Origin: JANQPX01 sp965204405
Lineage (GTDB): Bacteria; Pseudomonadota; Alphaproteobacteria; Geminicoccales; Geminicoccaceae
Assembly: GCA_965204405.1 (NCBI GenBank)
Contig: CBDBEN010000002.1
Location: 310,001 to 374,000, forward strand
DNA length: 64,000 nt
Reading direction: 5' to 3'
Below, piece after piece: positions 26,005-35,002 of the stretch; position 1 is the first letter of the stretch; every line of letters begins with the position of its first letter. Made by a program: the position numbers and the translations under genes. Under the pieces are notes generated by a model that saw only the letters and a program-made list of their open reading frames with translations, was not told the origin of the DNA and did no database searches.

Positions 26005-28089
26005 ATGCCGAGGGATCATCGCTACGATATCTTGTTCGAGCCGGTGCAGATCGGGCCTGTCACCGCCCGGAACCGGTTTTATCAAGTTCCCCACTGCTGC
26101 GGTATGGGACATCTTCGGCCAAGAGCGCATGCTGCGATGCGGGGGATGAAGGCCGAAGGCGGCTGGGCGGTGGTCAGCACCGAAGAGGCGGAGATTCATC
26201 CGAGCTCCGATCTTTCTCCCTATCCGGAACAGCGGATCTGGGATGAGAAAGACATCCCAGCACTTCGACTGATGACCGACGCCGTTCATGAGCACGGCAG
26301 CCTAGCAGCGATCGAGCTGGTGCATAACGGCTATCATGCCTCCAATCTCTATTCGCGTGCCCCGGCTTTGGCGGTCGCCGATATGTCCTTGAGTTCGGGC
26401 TATCCCAAGCAGGCACGCGCGATGGATAAAGCGGATATCCGTGCGCTCAGACAGTGGCATCGCCGGGCAGCCAGGCGGGCCAAGGACGCAGGCTTCGACA
26501 TCGTCTATGTCTATGCGGGTCACGGCATGACCATCGCCCAGCAATTCCTGCTGCCGGAGTTCAATGTCAGGACCGACGAATATGGCGGCAGCCTGGAAAA
26601 CCGGGCTCGGTTGACCCGCGAATTGCTTGAGGAGACCCACGAGGAGGTCGGTGATACATGCGCGGTCGTCTTTCGCTTCGCCGTCGACGAGCTGAAGGGC
26701 GCCGATGGCATGCAGGCCGAGGAGGAAGGCCGTGCGGTCGTCGAGCTGCTTTCCGAGCTGCCCGACCTTTGGGACGTCAATGTTTCCGATTGGGCTAACG
26801 ATTCGCTGACCACCCGCTTCGGGGGCGAGGACGGGTTTCAGACGGCCTATATCGATTTCGTCAAGCAGGTCACCAGCAAGCCGGTTGTGTCGGTGGGCAA
26901 GCTAACCTCACCTGACTTGATGGCCTCTTTGGTCAAGCGAAAAATCGTGGATTTCATCGGTGCGGCAAGACCTTCGATCTCCGATCCGTTCCTGCCGAAG
27001 AAAATCGAAGCGGGCCGCATCGAAGAGATACGGGAGTGCATTGGCTGCAATATCTGCGTTTCCTCCGACAATCTCGGCGTGCCTATTCGCTGCACCCAGA
27101 ATCCGACCATGGGCGAAGAGTGGCGCCGCGGCTGGCACCCTGAAACGATCCACCAAAAAAAGGGCGACGCGGAGCTGCTGGTTGTGGGGGGCGGTCCTGC
27201 CGGCTTGGAATGTGCGATGCAACTTGGACGTCGGGGCTATGAGGTGACCTTGAGCGAGGCGTCCGGGGAGCTTGGCGGTCGTGTGCTCGGTGAATCCGGC
27301 CTTCGAGGGCTTTCCGCTTGGCGGCGCGTCCGCGACCATCGTGTCTACGCGTTGCAGCAGATGGGCAATGTCGACATCTATACTGGCAGTAGGCTGTCGG
27401 CCGCTCAAATTCTGGAACTTGGCAAGGCCAGCGTGTTCATCGCCACTGGTGCGTCCTGGCGAAAGGACGGCATCGGGCGCAGCCGGCGGCGTGCGCTGCC
27501 GGGTCTTGATGGTGTGACCGTCCTGACGCCTGATGACGTGATGTCGGGCACCGGGATCCAGGCAGGGCCCGTCGTCATTTATGACGATGATCAGGGTTAT
27601 ATGGGCGGCGTCCTTGCCGATCAATTGAGCGCTGCCGGGCATGAGGTCACCATCGTGACGCCTGCCAGCCTGGTCTCGCCCTGGACGTCCTACACGCTGG
27701 AGCAGGAGCGTGTGCAAAAGCGCCTGCTCGAGCAGGAGGTCACGATCCTGGCCAACAGGACTGCATGCGCTGCAGCATCGGGCTCTCTCGAAACCGCCTG
27801 CGTCTTCACAGGCAAAACATCGGCGATCGCCTGCGGCACCCTCGTTCTCGTGACCGAGCGGGAGCCGGCGAACGATCTCCATGCGGCATTGATGCGGGTC
27901 TTGGGGGAGGAATCGTCCGAGGTGGTCAAGCTCGGCGCCACCGTCATAGGCGATGCCCAGGCACCGGGACTGATTGCGGACGCGGTTTTTTCTGGCCATC
28001 TCGCTGCGCGCAGTTTTGAGGCGGACCTGGCCGCCGTCGACGCGGATATGTTCCGGCGCGAATTGCCGTCACTTTCGGATATCGGGTAG
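26005..28089 (+). CDS. Trimethylamine-dehydrogenase-like flavoprotein with altered active-site residues
   Basis: A 694-residue iron-sulfur flavoprotein of the TMADH/2,4-dienoyl-CoA reductase family. The start DILFEPVQIGP...NRFYQVPHC, Cys31 (the residue that carries 6-S-cysteinyl-FMN), and the 4Fe-4S ligands Cys345, Cys348, Cys351 and Cys363 (CIGCNIC...RCTQN) are all there. An ADP-binding motif LVVGGGPAGLE begins near 392. Against TMADH, the tyrosine and a tryptophan of the aromatic bowl that holds trimethylamine appear replaced by Glu61 and Asp355; acidic replacements recall histamine dehydrogenase. It probably oxidises a different amine and releases an aldehyde or dealkylated amine. The Rieske gene follows six bases later. 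Confidence 0.87.
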   Translation: MPRDHRYDILFEPVQIGPVTARNRFYQVPHCCGMGHLRPRAHAAMRGMKAEGGWAVVSTEEAEIHPSSDLSPYPEQRIWDEKDIPALRLMTDAVHEHGSLAAIELVHNGYHASNLYSRAPALAVADMSLSSGYPKQARAMDKADIRALRQWHRRAARRAKDAGFDIVYVYAGHGMTIAQQFLLPEFNVRTDEYGGSLENRARLTRELLEETHEEVGDTCAVVFRFAVDELKGADGMQAEEEGRAVVELLSELPDLWDVNVSDWANDSLTTRFGGEDGFQTAYIDFVKQVTSKPVVSVGKLTSPDLMASLVKRKIVDFIGAARPSISDPFLPKKIEAGRIEEIRECIGCNICVSSDNLGVPIRCTQNPTMGEEWRRGWHPETIHQKKGDAELLVVGGGPAGLECAMQLGRRGYEVTLSEASGELGGRVLGESGLRGLSAWRRVRDHRVYALQQMGNVDIYTGSRLSAAQILELGKASVFIATGASWRKDGIGRSRRRALPGLDGVTVLTPDDVMSGTGIQAGPVVIYDDDQGYMGGVLADQLSAAGHEVTIVTPASLVSPWTSYTLEQERVQKRLLEQEVTILANRTACAAASGSLETACVFTGKTSAIACGTLVLVTEREPANDLHAALMRVLGEESSEVVKLGATVIGDAQAPGLIADAVFSGHLAARSFEADLAAVDADMFRRELPSLSDIG

Positions 28090-28095
28090 ACCGCC

Positions 28096-29304
28096 ATGGA
28101 AGCAGAAGACGCGACGATTATTCGGCGCCGTATCGAAAGCGGTGATCTTTCCTGCTCGCTCGAGCGACCCTTCTATGCGTCACGGCATCACTATGAAAAT
28201 GACCTGCGAAAGGTGTGGGGCAGGAACTGGCTTTGGGCCGGTCATGAAAGCCAGATCCCGGAAATCGGGAACTACTTCCTGTTCGACTTCGGCACCGAGT
28301 CCGTCATCGTGGTTCGGGACGGGGCAGGTGACGTTCGAGCTCATTTGAATGTCTGCCGGCATCGCGGCTCGCGGGTCTGTCTCGAGCGTTCCGGCAAGGC
28401 GCGTTCGTTTACCTGCCCCTATCACGCCTGGACTTACGGTCTGGATGGCGCTCTGCGCGGCGGGCGCCTCATGCCTGAAGGTTTCGAGCCGGCAGCGCAT
28501 GGTCTGGGCGCTGTTCACCTCATCAACTTTCAGGGCATGTTGTTTGTCTGCCTCGCCGACAATCCACCACCGCTTCAGCCGGCCCTGGATCGACTGGCGC
28601 CAATGACAGCACCTTTCGATCTGGGCAACCTCAAAGTCGCCCATGAGGCTACTTATCCCGTTCCGGCCAATTGGAAGCTGGCGCTGGAAAACTACCTGGA
28701 ATGCTACCACTGTGCGCCGGCCCACCAGGCCTATTCACAGTCTCACAGCCTGAAGGATCCCCTCTCCATGACGCCGGAGCTGCTTGGCGGTCTGGAGGAG
28801 CGATCCCGGAAGATCGGCCTGCCGACCGATGAGTTCAACGAAACCGGAACGGCTGTGTCCGCCGCAGGCTGCGATATTTTTTACCGTCGCTATCCTCTCT
28901 ATGCCGGCTATGAGACGGGAAGCAAAGACGGGGAACCGCTGGCACCGCCGCTAGGCAAGCTCTCTGGCTTTGATGGGGGCGCGACGGACCTGATGATCGG
29001 ACCCCTGAACAATTTCCTCATCTATAGTGACCACCTCGTCGCCTATCGTTTTCTCCCGCGAGACCTTCAATCCACGGACATCCAGACGATCTGGATGGTT
29101 CGCGGCGACGCCGTGGAAGGCAGGGACTATCACCTCGCTCCGCTGACCTGGCTCTGGCACGTCACCACCGAGGATGACGAGCGGATCATCCGTCATAATC
29201 AGGAGGGGGTGAATTCTCATCACTACCGGCCCGGTCCGTTGTCGGATATGGAGCAGGCGATCAGCGATTTCTACCGGGGTTATTTCGGGATGATCGATGA
29301 TTAG
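28096..29304 (+). CDS. Rieske-type oxygenase, large subunit (2)
   Basis: A 402-residue oxygenase alpha subunit. Rieske ligands are Cys87-x-His89 (NVCRHRGSR) and Cys107-x2-His110 (CPYHAW). The mononuclear iron site is ENYLECYHCAPAH with His205 and His210, and Asp in TTEDDER. It resembles GbcA-type amine demethylases more than aromatic dioxygenases. It follows the TMADH-like gene by six bases, so they form an operon. It is not closely similar to the first Rieske protein here (different lengths and flanking sequence), so the two probably act on different methylation states or substrates. Confidence 0.85.
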   Translation: MEAEDATIIRRRIESGDLSCSLERPFYASRHHYENDLRKVWGRNWLWAGHESQIPEIGNYFLFDFGTESVIVVRDGAGDVRAHLNVCRHRGSRVCLERSGKARSFTCPYHAWTYGLDGALRGGRLMPEGFEPAAHGLGAVHLINFQGMLFVCLADNPPPLQPALDRLAPMTAPFDLGNLKVAHEATYPVPANWKLALENYLECYHCAPAHQAYSQSHSLKDPLSMTPELLGGLEERSRKIGLPTDEFNETGTAVSAAGCDIFYRRYPLYAGYETGSKDGEPLAPPLGKLSGFDGGATDLMIGPLNNFLIYSDHLVAYRFLPRDLQSTDIQTIWMVRGDAVEGRDYHLAPLTWLWHVTTEDDERIIRHNQEGVNSHHYRPGPLSDMEQAISDFYRGYFGMIDD

Positions 29305-29327
29305 CAGGGGCCGCTACCGCTTGCTGC

Positions 29328-30554
29328 TTACTCCGCCGCGGCCATGCCGCTGGAGCCGGCTCGTTCCCAATCGGTAATATAGTCCCGAGTCAGCGGCACC
29401 GCGTCCTGGTCTTTCGCCAGCTGGATCTGAAACACCATGTGCCCTGCATGGCGAAATGCCAGCTCGGAACCGGCTAGATAAAACTCCCACATACGAAGAA
29501 AGCGCTCGTCATAGAGGCCGACGATTTGCTCCCGGTTGGCGGCGACGCGCTCGCGCCAGGCCCTGAGCGTATCGGCATAGTGGAGACGCAGGATTTCGAT
29601 GTCGGTCACCCAGAGCCGCTGACGTTCGACCACCGGCAGCACCTCTGAGAGTGCAGGTGAATAACCTCCGGGGAAGATATATTTCCGGATCCAGGGATTG
29701 GTGGTGCCGGGGCCATCCATACGGCCGATGGAATGAACGACAGCGACGCCGTCGTCGTTCAGGAGACGGTCGAGCTTCCTGAAGAACGCCCCGAAATGAT
29801 TAATGCCGACATGCTCGAACATACCGACCGAGACGATGCGGTCGAAGCGGCAATCAAGCTCGCGGTAATCGCAAAGCTCGAACCGTACGCGATCCGCGAG
29901 GCCGGCTCGTTCGGCTCGCTTCCGGCTGACCTTGAGCTGCCGCTCGGACAGCGTGATTCCCAAGACTTCGCTGGCGCCCGACCTTGCCAGATGCAGCGCA
30001 AGCCCGCCCCAGCCCGATCCGATATCGAGGATTCGAAGACCGGGCCTGACGAGAAGCTTTGCGGCAAGATGGATCTTCTTCTCGGTTTGCGCCTGATCGA
30101 GACCGGCCTCCGGGTTGGTGAAGTAGCCGCATGAATACTGCCGATCCGCATCGAGGAAGAGGTCGTAGAGGTCGTCCGACAGATCGTAGTGATGGGCGAC
30201 ATGGGTTTGCGCGCGGCCGATCGGGTTGTATTGATACAGTCGTCGCGCCAAGCTTCTCAGCCGGTAAAGCATCCTGCCGGCGGTGCGGGTGTACAGATTG
30301 ATGTCGGCAAGCGTGCAGATCTTCAAGAAGTCGTAGAGCGTGCCATGCTCGATCGTCAGGCCGCCATCCATATAGGCCTCGCCGATGGCAAGCGCCGGGT
30401 TCAGGATGAGGCGGCGGCGCAGGTCGGGACGGTGGAGCCGGACCGTCAGCTCAGGGCCTTCGCCGCTATCGATACGATAACGCCGCCCCCGGTCATCGAT
30501 GATGTTCAACCGTCCCCAACTGATGACCTGTCTTGTCAATGCTGCGAGAAGCAT
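29328..30554 (-). CDS. cfa: Cyclopropane-fatty-acyl-phospholipid synthase
   Basis: A 408-residue SAM-dependent methyltransferase that adds a methylene to unsaturated membrane phospholipids. The SAM-binding motif I is RILDIGSGWGGLALHLA, preceded by QTHVAHHYDLSDDLYDLFLD and QYSCGYF, both typical for the family; the catalytic region VGMFEHVGINHFG follows. The length matches the standard enzyme. It is convergent with the second Rieske gene (23 bases apart) and divergent from the second flavoprotein. Its presence within the amine region is probably coincidental, although it consumes SAM methyl groups. Confidence 0.9.
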   Translation of the reverse strand: MLLAALTRQVISWGRLNIIDDRGRRYRIDSGEGPELTVRLHRPDLRRRLILNPALAIGEAYMDGGLTIEHGTLYDFLKICTLADINLYTRTAGRMLYRLRSLARRLYQYNPIGRAQTHVAHHYDLSDDLYDLFLDADRQYSCGYFTNPEAGLDQAQTEKKIHLAAKLLVRPGLRILDIGSGWGGLALHLARSGASEVLGITLSERQLKVSRKRAERAGLADRVRFELCDYRELDCRFDRIVSVGMFEHVGINHFGAFFRKLDRLLNDDGVAVVHSIGRMDGPGTTNPWIRKYIFPGGYSPALSEVLPVVERQRLWVTDIEILRLHYADTLRAWRERVAANREQIVGLYDERFLRMWEFYLAGSELAFRHAGHMVFQIQLAKDQDAVPLTRDYITDWERAGSSGMAAAE

Positions 30555-30900
30555 CCGACCAAGTCCCCGGAGTCCAGCCGGCGCTGTTCATGTTGTGCCG
30601 GCTTTGCAAACCGTCTTTCAACAATCCGTAGCATTTTAGCAAACATCGAATTTGGTCGTCAAATCAGTATGTTAATCTGTTAATTTGAGATTGAATAGGC
30701 GCTGTTGCTACATGCGCGAAGGTTTGGGAGTTGCCTTGAATGGGCGATCTGAACCGGCTGAGATCGCTTCATGTGAACAGTTCCAAATCATCTGGAATTG
30801 TGTTTACGATCCATGTTTCGACAAGACGTCATAGCGGAGCGAGCAATGCCTCTCTTACGGTTTGCGAGGATGGCCGCTTACCTTATTGGAGCATCGACTG
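30555..30900. promoter_or_regulatory. Divergent intergenic region between cfa and the second flavoprotein
   Basis: 346 bases containing an AT-rich stretch around 30630-30690 and a perfect 7-bp inverted repeat, GCGATCT (30744-30750) and AGATCGC (30761-30767). A shorter TTCCA/TGGAA repeat is at 30781-30797. No regulon operator (TGAGCGCTCA) is present. Promoters for both genes must lie here. No convincing gene is seen; a frame from 30740 becomes a shadow of the downstream gene. Confidence 0.45.
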
Positions 30901-32904
30901 GTGGCACCTGAGAGCCTGCCTTCCGAGCGTTATCGGCGCGTGTTCACGCCGGTCGACCTTCGCGGTCGCAGCTTGCGCAACCGGATCGTCTTCGGCGCGC
31001 ATACCGCCAACATGGCATTGGACGGTCTGCCTACCGAGCAGCATCGCGCCTATTATGTGGAGCGGGCGATCGGCGGGGCGGCAATGCTGGTGATCGAACC
31101 CATGCCGGTCCACGCCGCCGCCGTGCTGACCAGGGGTAATTTTCGCCACTCGGATGATGCGGTCATCCCGGCTTTCCGATCGATCACGGATGCCGTGCAT
31201 GCCGAAGGGGCTGTCATCCTGCAGCAGCTCTACCATGTCGGCCAGCATGGCGATGCGGACAATGCCTATCATGCGGCCTGGTCGCCTTCCGGCCTGCCGA
31301 GCTATCACGACAGCGACGGCAGCCACGCGATGACCGAGGGCGAGATTGAGGAGACGATCGACGGTTTCGTGCAGGCTGCGCGGCGCTGCAAGGAAGCTGG
31401 TTTTGACGGGGTCGAGGTCTGGGCGGCCTATCATGGGCTGGTGGATCAGTTTTGGACCCCCTGGTCGAACCGGCGTGACGATCGCTGGGGCGGCAGCCTG
31501 GAAAACCGGACCCGGATGTCTCGCGAGATCATCGCGCGTATCCGGAAACGCTGCGGCGACGATTTCATCATTGGTCTCGCCGTCAATGACGAGCCGGATA
31601 TCGAGGTGGCGCTCGGCCGTGAATCCCTCGCCGAAATCGTGGCCCGCCACGACAAGGAAGCGCTGGTGGACTATGTCACCTGCGGCTCCGGCAGCTATTT
31701 CGATTTCCATAAGCTGATGCCGACCTTCCTCTATCCGGAAAAGCTTAGTGCTGATCTGGCTTCCGTCTTGAAAGGCGTCGTCAGCCATGCCCTGATCACT
31801 GCCGAAAGCCATATCCGCACGCCGGACAATGCCGAAGCCGTGCTCGGCTCGGGTGTAGCCGATCTGGTGTCGATCGTGCGTGGACAGATTGCCGACCCTC
31901 ACCTCGTCAACAAGGCGAGGGAAGGCAGGAGCGAGGACATCCGTGGCTGCCTCTCCTGCAATCAAATGTGCTGGGGACGGCGCTCGCGCGACTATTGGAT
32001 CTCATGTCTGGTCAACCCTTCGGTCGGCCGGGAGGCAGCATGGCAGGGCGACCGGTTTACTCCTGCAGACAAAGCGTGCCGGGTACTGGTCGTGGGGGGC
32101 GGACCAGCAGGCCTGGAGGCTGCTCGTGTCGCGGCGGAGCGCGGCCATCAGGTGACGCTGAAGGAAGCGGCGCCCGAGCTTGGCGGCCAGTTTCGTCTAG
32201 CGGGAATGCAACCGCGCCGGGCGCAGATTTTGGATCTTCTGGACTGGTATGAGCGCCAGCTTGCCAAGCTCCAGGTCAAGGTAGAACGCAATGCCTATGT
32301 CGAGGCCGAGGATATCGTGGCCGAGGGCACCGATCTGCTGATCTTGGCGACCGGATCCCAGCCGGACCCCGACGGGTTCCAGCGAGCGCTTCCCCATCTT
32401 GACCGTCTGCCCGGGATCGAGCGCGGCCAAGTGTGGTCAGCCGAAGAGGTGATGCGTCGGGAGGCGCGCCTGGGTGATCATATCGTTGTTCTGGACGAGG
32501 GCGGCAATTGGCGGGGATGCGGTACTGCCTGGCACCTCGCGGAGCAGGGCAAGCAGGTGACGATTGTCACTCCGGATCCGATGATCGGCAAGGAGCTGCA
32601 GCGCACGGCAGCAGATTTTCCCCTCAGACGCCGTCTTGCCAGGCTGGGAGTCGGGTTCGTGGTCGAAAGCGGACTTCTCGAATGGACAAGAGAGGGCGCC
32701 AGGGTCGTGTCCTTCCTCGATGAGAAGGAAAGTCTTTTCCAGGCGGACAGCCTCGTGCTGGCAACCACTAATCGCGCCGATGATCAGCTTGCTCGATCGC
32801 TTGCTTCAACCCCGCTCGACATCCGCACTGTTGGTGACTGCGTTGCTCCCCGCCAAGCCGCCTACGCGATCTATGAAGGCCGAAAGCTTGCCCTGGAAAT
32901 CTAG
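30901..32904 (+). CDS. FAD/FMN iron-sulfur oxidoreductase (DgcA / N-demethylase type)
   Basis: A 667-residue protein of the same superfamily as the TMADH-like one. The old-yellow-enzyme barrel opens VDLRGRSLRNRIVFGAHTA, the 4Fe-4S ligands are in CLSCNQMC...ISCLVNP, and an ADP-binding VLVVGGGPAGLEAA motif follows. The cysteine that anchors FMN in TMADH is Thr here (GAHTA), so the flavin is probably not covalently bound. Proteins of this kind demethylate dimethylglycine or N-methylproline, so an N-methyl amine is the likely substrate. The start chosen is GTG at 30901, after GGAG nine bases upstream; an ATG at 30862 is possible. It lacks a nearby regulon operator. Confidence 0.8.
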   Translation: MAPESLPSERYRRVFTPVDLRGRSLRNRIVFGAHTANMALDGLPTEQHRAYYVERAIGGAAMLVIEPMPVHAAAVLTRGNFRHSDDAVIPAFRSITDAVHAEGAVILQQLYHVGQHGDADNAYHAAWSPSGLPSYHDSDGSHAMTEGEIEETIDGFVQAARRCKEAGFDGVEVWAAYHGLVDQFWTPWSNRRDDRWGGSLENRTRMSREIIARIRKRCGDDFIIGLAVNDEPDIEVALGRESLAEIVARHDKEALVDYVTCGSGSYFDFHKLMPTFLYPEKLSADLASVLKGVVSHALITAESHIRTPDNAEAVLGSGVADLVSIVRGQIADPHLVNKAREGRSEDIRGCLSCNQMCWGRRSRDYWISCLVNPSVGREAAWQGDRFTPADKACRVLVVGGGPAGLEAARVAAERGHQVTLKEAAPELGGQFRLAGMQPRRAQILDLLDWYERQLAKLQVKVERNAYVEAEDIVAEGTDLLILATGSQPDPDGFQRALPHLDRLPGIERGQVWSAEEVMRREARLGDHIVVLDEGGNWRGCGTAWHLAEQGKQVTIVTPDPMIGKELQRTAADFPLRRRLARLGVGFVVESGLLEWTREGARVVSFLDEKESLFQADSLVLATTNRADDQLARSLASTPLDIRTVGDCVAPRQAAYAIYEGRKLALEI

Positions 32905-32964
32905 TGAAATGTCCACAGCAGAAATTTTCCGAAGCCGGCAGAACATCTCCCAGGACAGTCCAAC

Positions 32965-34134
32965 ATGAGCGCCATGACTGCCGCCAAGCCAAGCATCCGC
33001 GTCACCACGCACGCAGCACCGGGTAGCGATCCCGAAATGCGGCAGGTTCCCTGGCCGGACGTGCCGCCGAAGGGGGCGCTGATCAAGATCGGGGCTTGTG
33101 GTGTGTGCGGTACGGATCAGCACATCCTGCGCGGTCATTGGCCCAAACCCCTGCCTTGGCCGTTCACTCTCGGGCATGAGCTGGCAGGTGTGATTGTCGA
33201 GCTCGGCGCAGACCTGACCACCGACTTCATGGGCAAGCCGATCGAGGTAGGCTCCAAGCTGATGCTGCCGCCACTCATGCCGTGCGGTCATTGCGACTGG
33301 TGCCTGCACTACCCCGAGACCGCCAACAAATGCCTGACGCCGGTTTACTACGGCCGCTATCTCGGTTTCGACAAGCCGCCGCATCTCTGGGGGGGCTGGG
33401 CCGAATATGTCTATGTCGATCTCGGTGAGTTGCCCGGCACCAAGATCTACAAATTGCCGGACGATATGTCCCTGCTTCTAGGCTCTCTCTCTGAGCCGAT
33501 GACCTCCTGCATCCGCGCCTTCAACCGCGCTGCCAAGGCGGGCGGATTTCGCTGGAACGACACGGTGGTGATCCAGGGCACCGGGCCAATCGGCATCCTT
33601 GCAATCGCCGCGGCGCAGGAGATGGGGGCAGGGCGGGTGATTGCGGTCGGCGCCCCCGAGACGCCGCGTCTCGAGCTTGCCCGTAAATTCGGCGCCGAGG
33701 CGACAGTGGATATCGAGGCGTGCAAAACTCCGCAAGAGCGCATTGCAGAAGTTCGAAAAATCGTCGGCGGCTATGGCGCCGATCTTGTGATGGATTGTTC
33801 AGGGCATCCGACCGCCGGTCCGGAGGGTATCGAGTTTCTCCGGGATGGCGGCACCTATGTCGAAATGGGGCAGTTCACCGATGCCGGCTCGATCGAAACG
33901 AGTTGGCATCGCATCTGCACCAAGGATCTCAACGTCCTTGGTTCCTGGGCGTTTACCGCGAACGACCTCCCGCTTGGTGTCGACATGCTGTATCAAGCGC
34001 GCGAAAAATTTCCCTGGTCGGATATGCAGACCCTCTTTCCCTTCACCATCGAAGGGGTGAAGGATGCGGTCAGCCAGGCGATGGCGATGAAGACGGTGAA
34101 GTCGACGATCGTGCCGTTCGAGGACTTGCTTTAG
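32965..34134 (+). CDS. Zinc-dependent alcohol dehydrogenase (MDR)
   Basis: A 389-residue medium-chain dehydrogenase. Catalytic-zinc residues are in ACGVCGTDQH and TLGHELAG; the structural zinc site is CGHCDWC...NKC. The Rossmann dinucleotide site is GTGPIGILAIAAAQEMGA. It follows the second flavoprotein by 60 bases on the same strand, and could oxidise an alcohol formed from the amine pathway or handle aldehyde released by demethylation; this is inference from position. The family covers sorbitol, threonine and many other substrates. Confidence 0.82.
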   Translation: MSAMTAAKPSIRVTTHAAPGSDPEMRQVPWPDVPPKGALIKIGACGVCGTDQHILRGHWPKPLPWPFTLGHELAGVIVELGADLTTDFMGKPIEVGSKLMLPPLMPCGHCDWCLHYPETANKCLTPVYYGRYLGFDKPPHLWGGWAEYVYVDLGELPGTKIYKLPDDMSLLLGSLSEPMTSCIRAFNRAAKAGGFRWNDTVVIQGTGPIGILAIAAAQEMGAGRVIAVGAPETPRLELARKFGAEATVDIEACKTPQERIAEVRKIVGGYGADLVMDCSGHPTAGPEGIEFLRDGGTYVEMGQFTDAGSIETSWHRICTKDLNVLGSWAFTANDLPLGVDMLYQAREKFPWSDMQTLFPFTIEGVKDAVSQAMAMKTVKSTIVPFEDLL

Positions 34135-34239
34135 GGCGGGGCAGCACCCGTAGTTCTGCGCCGGGCGGCGTCCGGTTGTTGCGATCAATTCAAATCTGAG
34201 CGAGGCTGGCGCAGGAATCACCGTTACCGGAGAAACGAG

Positions 34240-34464
34240 CTATTTCGCACGCGGCTGATTGCTTCGGTAGTAGGTAAGGAGATCGCCGGGCTGACAGTCC
34301 AGATAGTCGCAGATCGCCTCCAGCGTGCCGAAGCGCACACCTTTGACTTTGCCGGATTTCAGCAATGAAAGATTAGCCTCTGTGATGCCGATATAAGAGG
34401 CAAGTTCTTTCGAGCGGACCTTGCGCTTGGCGAGCATGATATCGAGCGTGACGGTAATAGGCAT
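34240..34464 (-). CDS. XRE-family HTH regulator (YozG type)
   Basis: A 74-residue protein that is essentially one Cro/CI-type helix-turn-helix: MPITVTLDIMLAKRKVRSKELASYIGITEANLSLLKSGKVKGVRFGTLEAICDYLDCQPGDLL, with recognition near residues 28-42. The ATG at 34464 is four bases after the stop of the membrane-protein gene, so both are one operon. Small XRE proteins beside DUF2975 membrane proteins are a recurring pair, proposed as membrane-linked regulators. Base composition is AT-richer than the neighbours. Confidence 0.8.
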   Translation of the reverse strand: MPITVTLDIMLAKRKVRSKELASYIGITEANLSLLKSGKVKGVRFGTLEAICDYLDCQPGDLLTYYRSNQPRAK

Positions 34465-34468
34465 GTGC

Positions 34469-35002
34469 TTACACGATTTCCTTGTTCTCCTCGTCGACTT
34501 GGCGCGCCTCATCAAGGATAATGGCCATCGCGACGAATACCAAGCCAAGAAAGAGAAAGATAGCTTCAGTGTCAATTGGTAGAAAGTCGATCGCGCTGAC
34601 TCTTTCCCCCGTTTCGGGCGGGTCTATCAGGATTAAGTGCATCAAATCACTGAAGAAGATCGAAAACCAGACGAAGAATAACGACCAGCCCAACCGGTAA
34701 ATCGTCGTTGTGGTCACCTGATCGAAAAATTGATCACGGCTGAAGTGAATAAAGAAACAGTGCACGGACCAGAAAACCGCAGCCATCGACGCCAGGTGCA
34801 ACAGATCAAGGGCGAATCCTACGACAAGCTGCCACGTTTCCGGTTGCTGATCGAAATCAAAATCGAGCTGGTCCGCAAGCAGTCCCCGGTCCTGCAATAC
34901 TGCAAACACCCAACCCGAAATGATGTCCGCTGAATAGATACAAAACAGGACCAACATCATCACGCGAATTGTCGTCACGATCCAACGGGCATTGACCAAC
35001 AA
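34469..35002 (-). CDS. DUF2975 membrane protein
   Basis: A 177-residue protein with four hydrophobic segments (about 11-33, 60-82, 105-128 and 145-165) and a short charged C-terminus. It is of the DUF2975 kind, which is nearly always followed by a small XRE regulator, as here. Function is unknown; control of the regulator by the membrane protein is a guess. The start is TTG at 35002 with GGAGG about ten bases upstream. Composition is lower in GC than the rest of the window, hinting at transfer. Confidence 0.72.
   Translation of the reverse strand: MLVNARWIVTTIRVMMLVLFCIYSADIISGWVFAVLQDRGLLADQLDFDFDQQPETWQLVVGFALDLLHLASMAAVFWSVHCFFIHFSRDQFFDQVTTTTIYRLGWSLFFVWFSIFFSDLMHLILIDPPETGERVSAIDFLPIDTEAIFLFLGLVFVAMAIILDEARQVDEENKEIV

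Noticed and set aside
30883..31965. Long minus-strand frame (360 codons) opposite the second flavoprotein
   Set aside because: The plus strand encodes a clear FeS-flavoprotein through this whole interval; the antisense frame has no recognisable domain and reflects GC-rich codon bias.
32901..32917. Weak copy of the rpiB operator at the end of the second flavoprotein gene
   Set aside because: Only 12 of 17 positions agree and the palindrome is broken; likely chance around a TAG stop.
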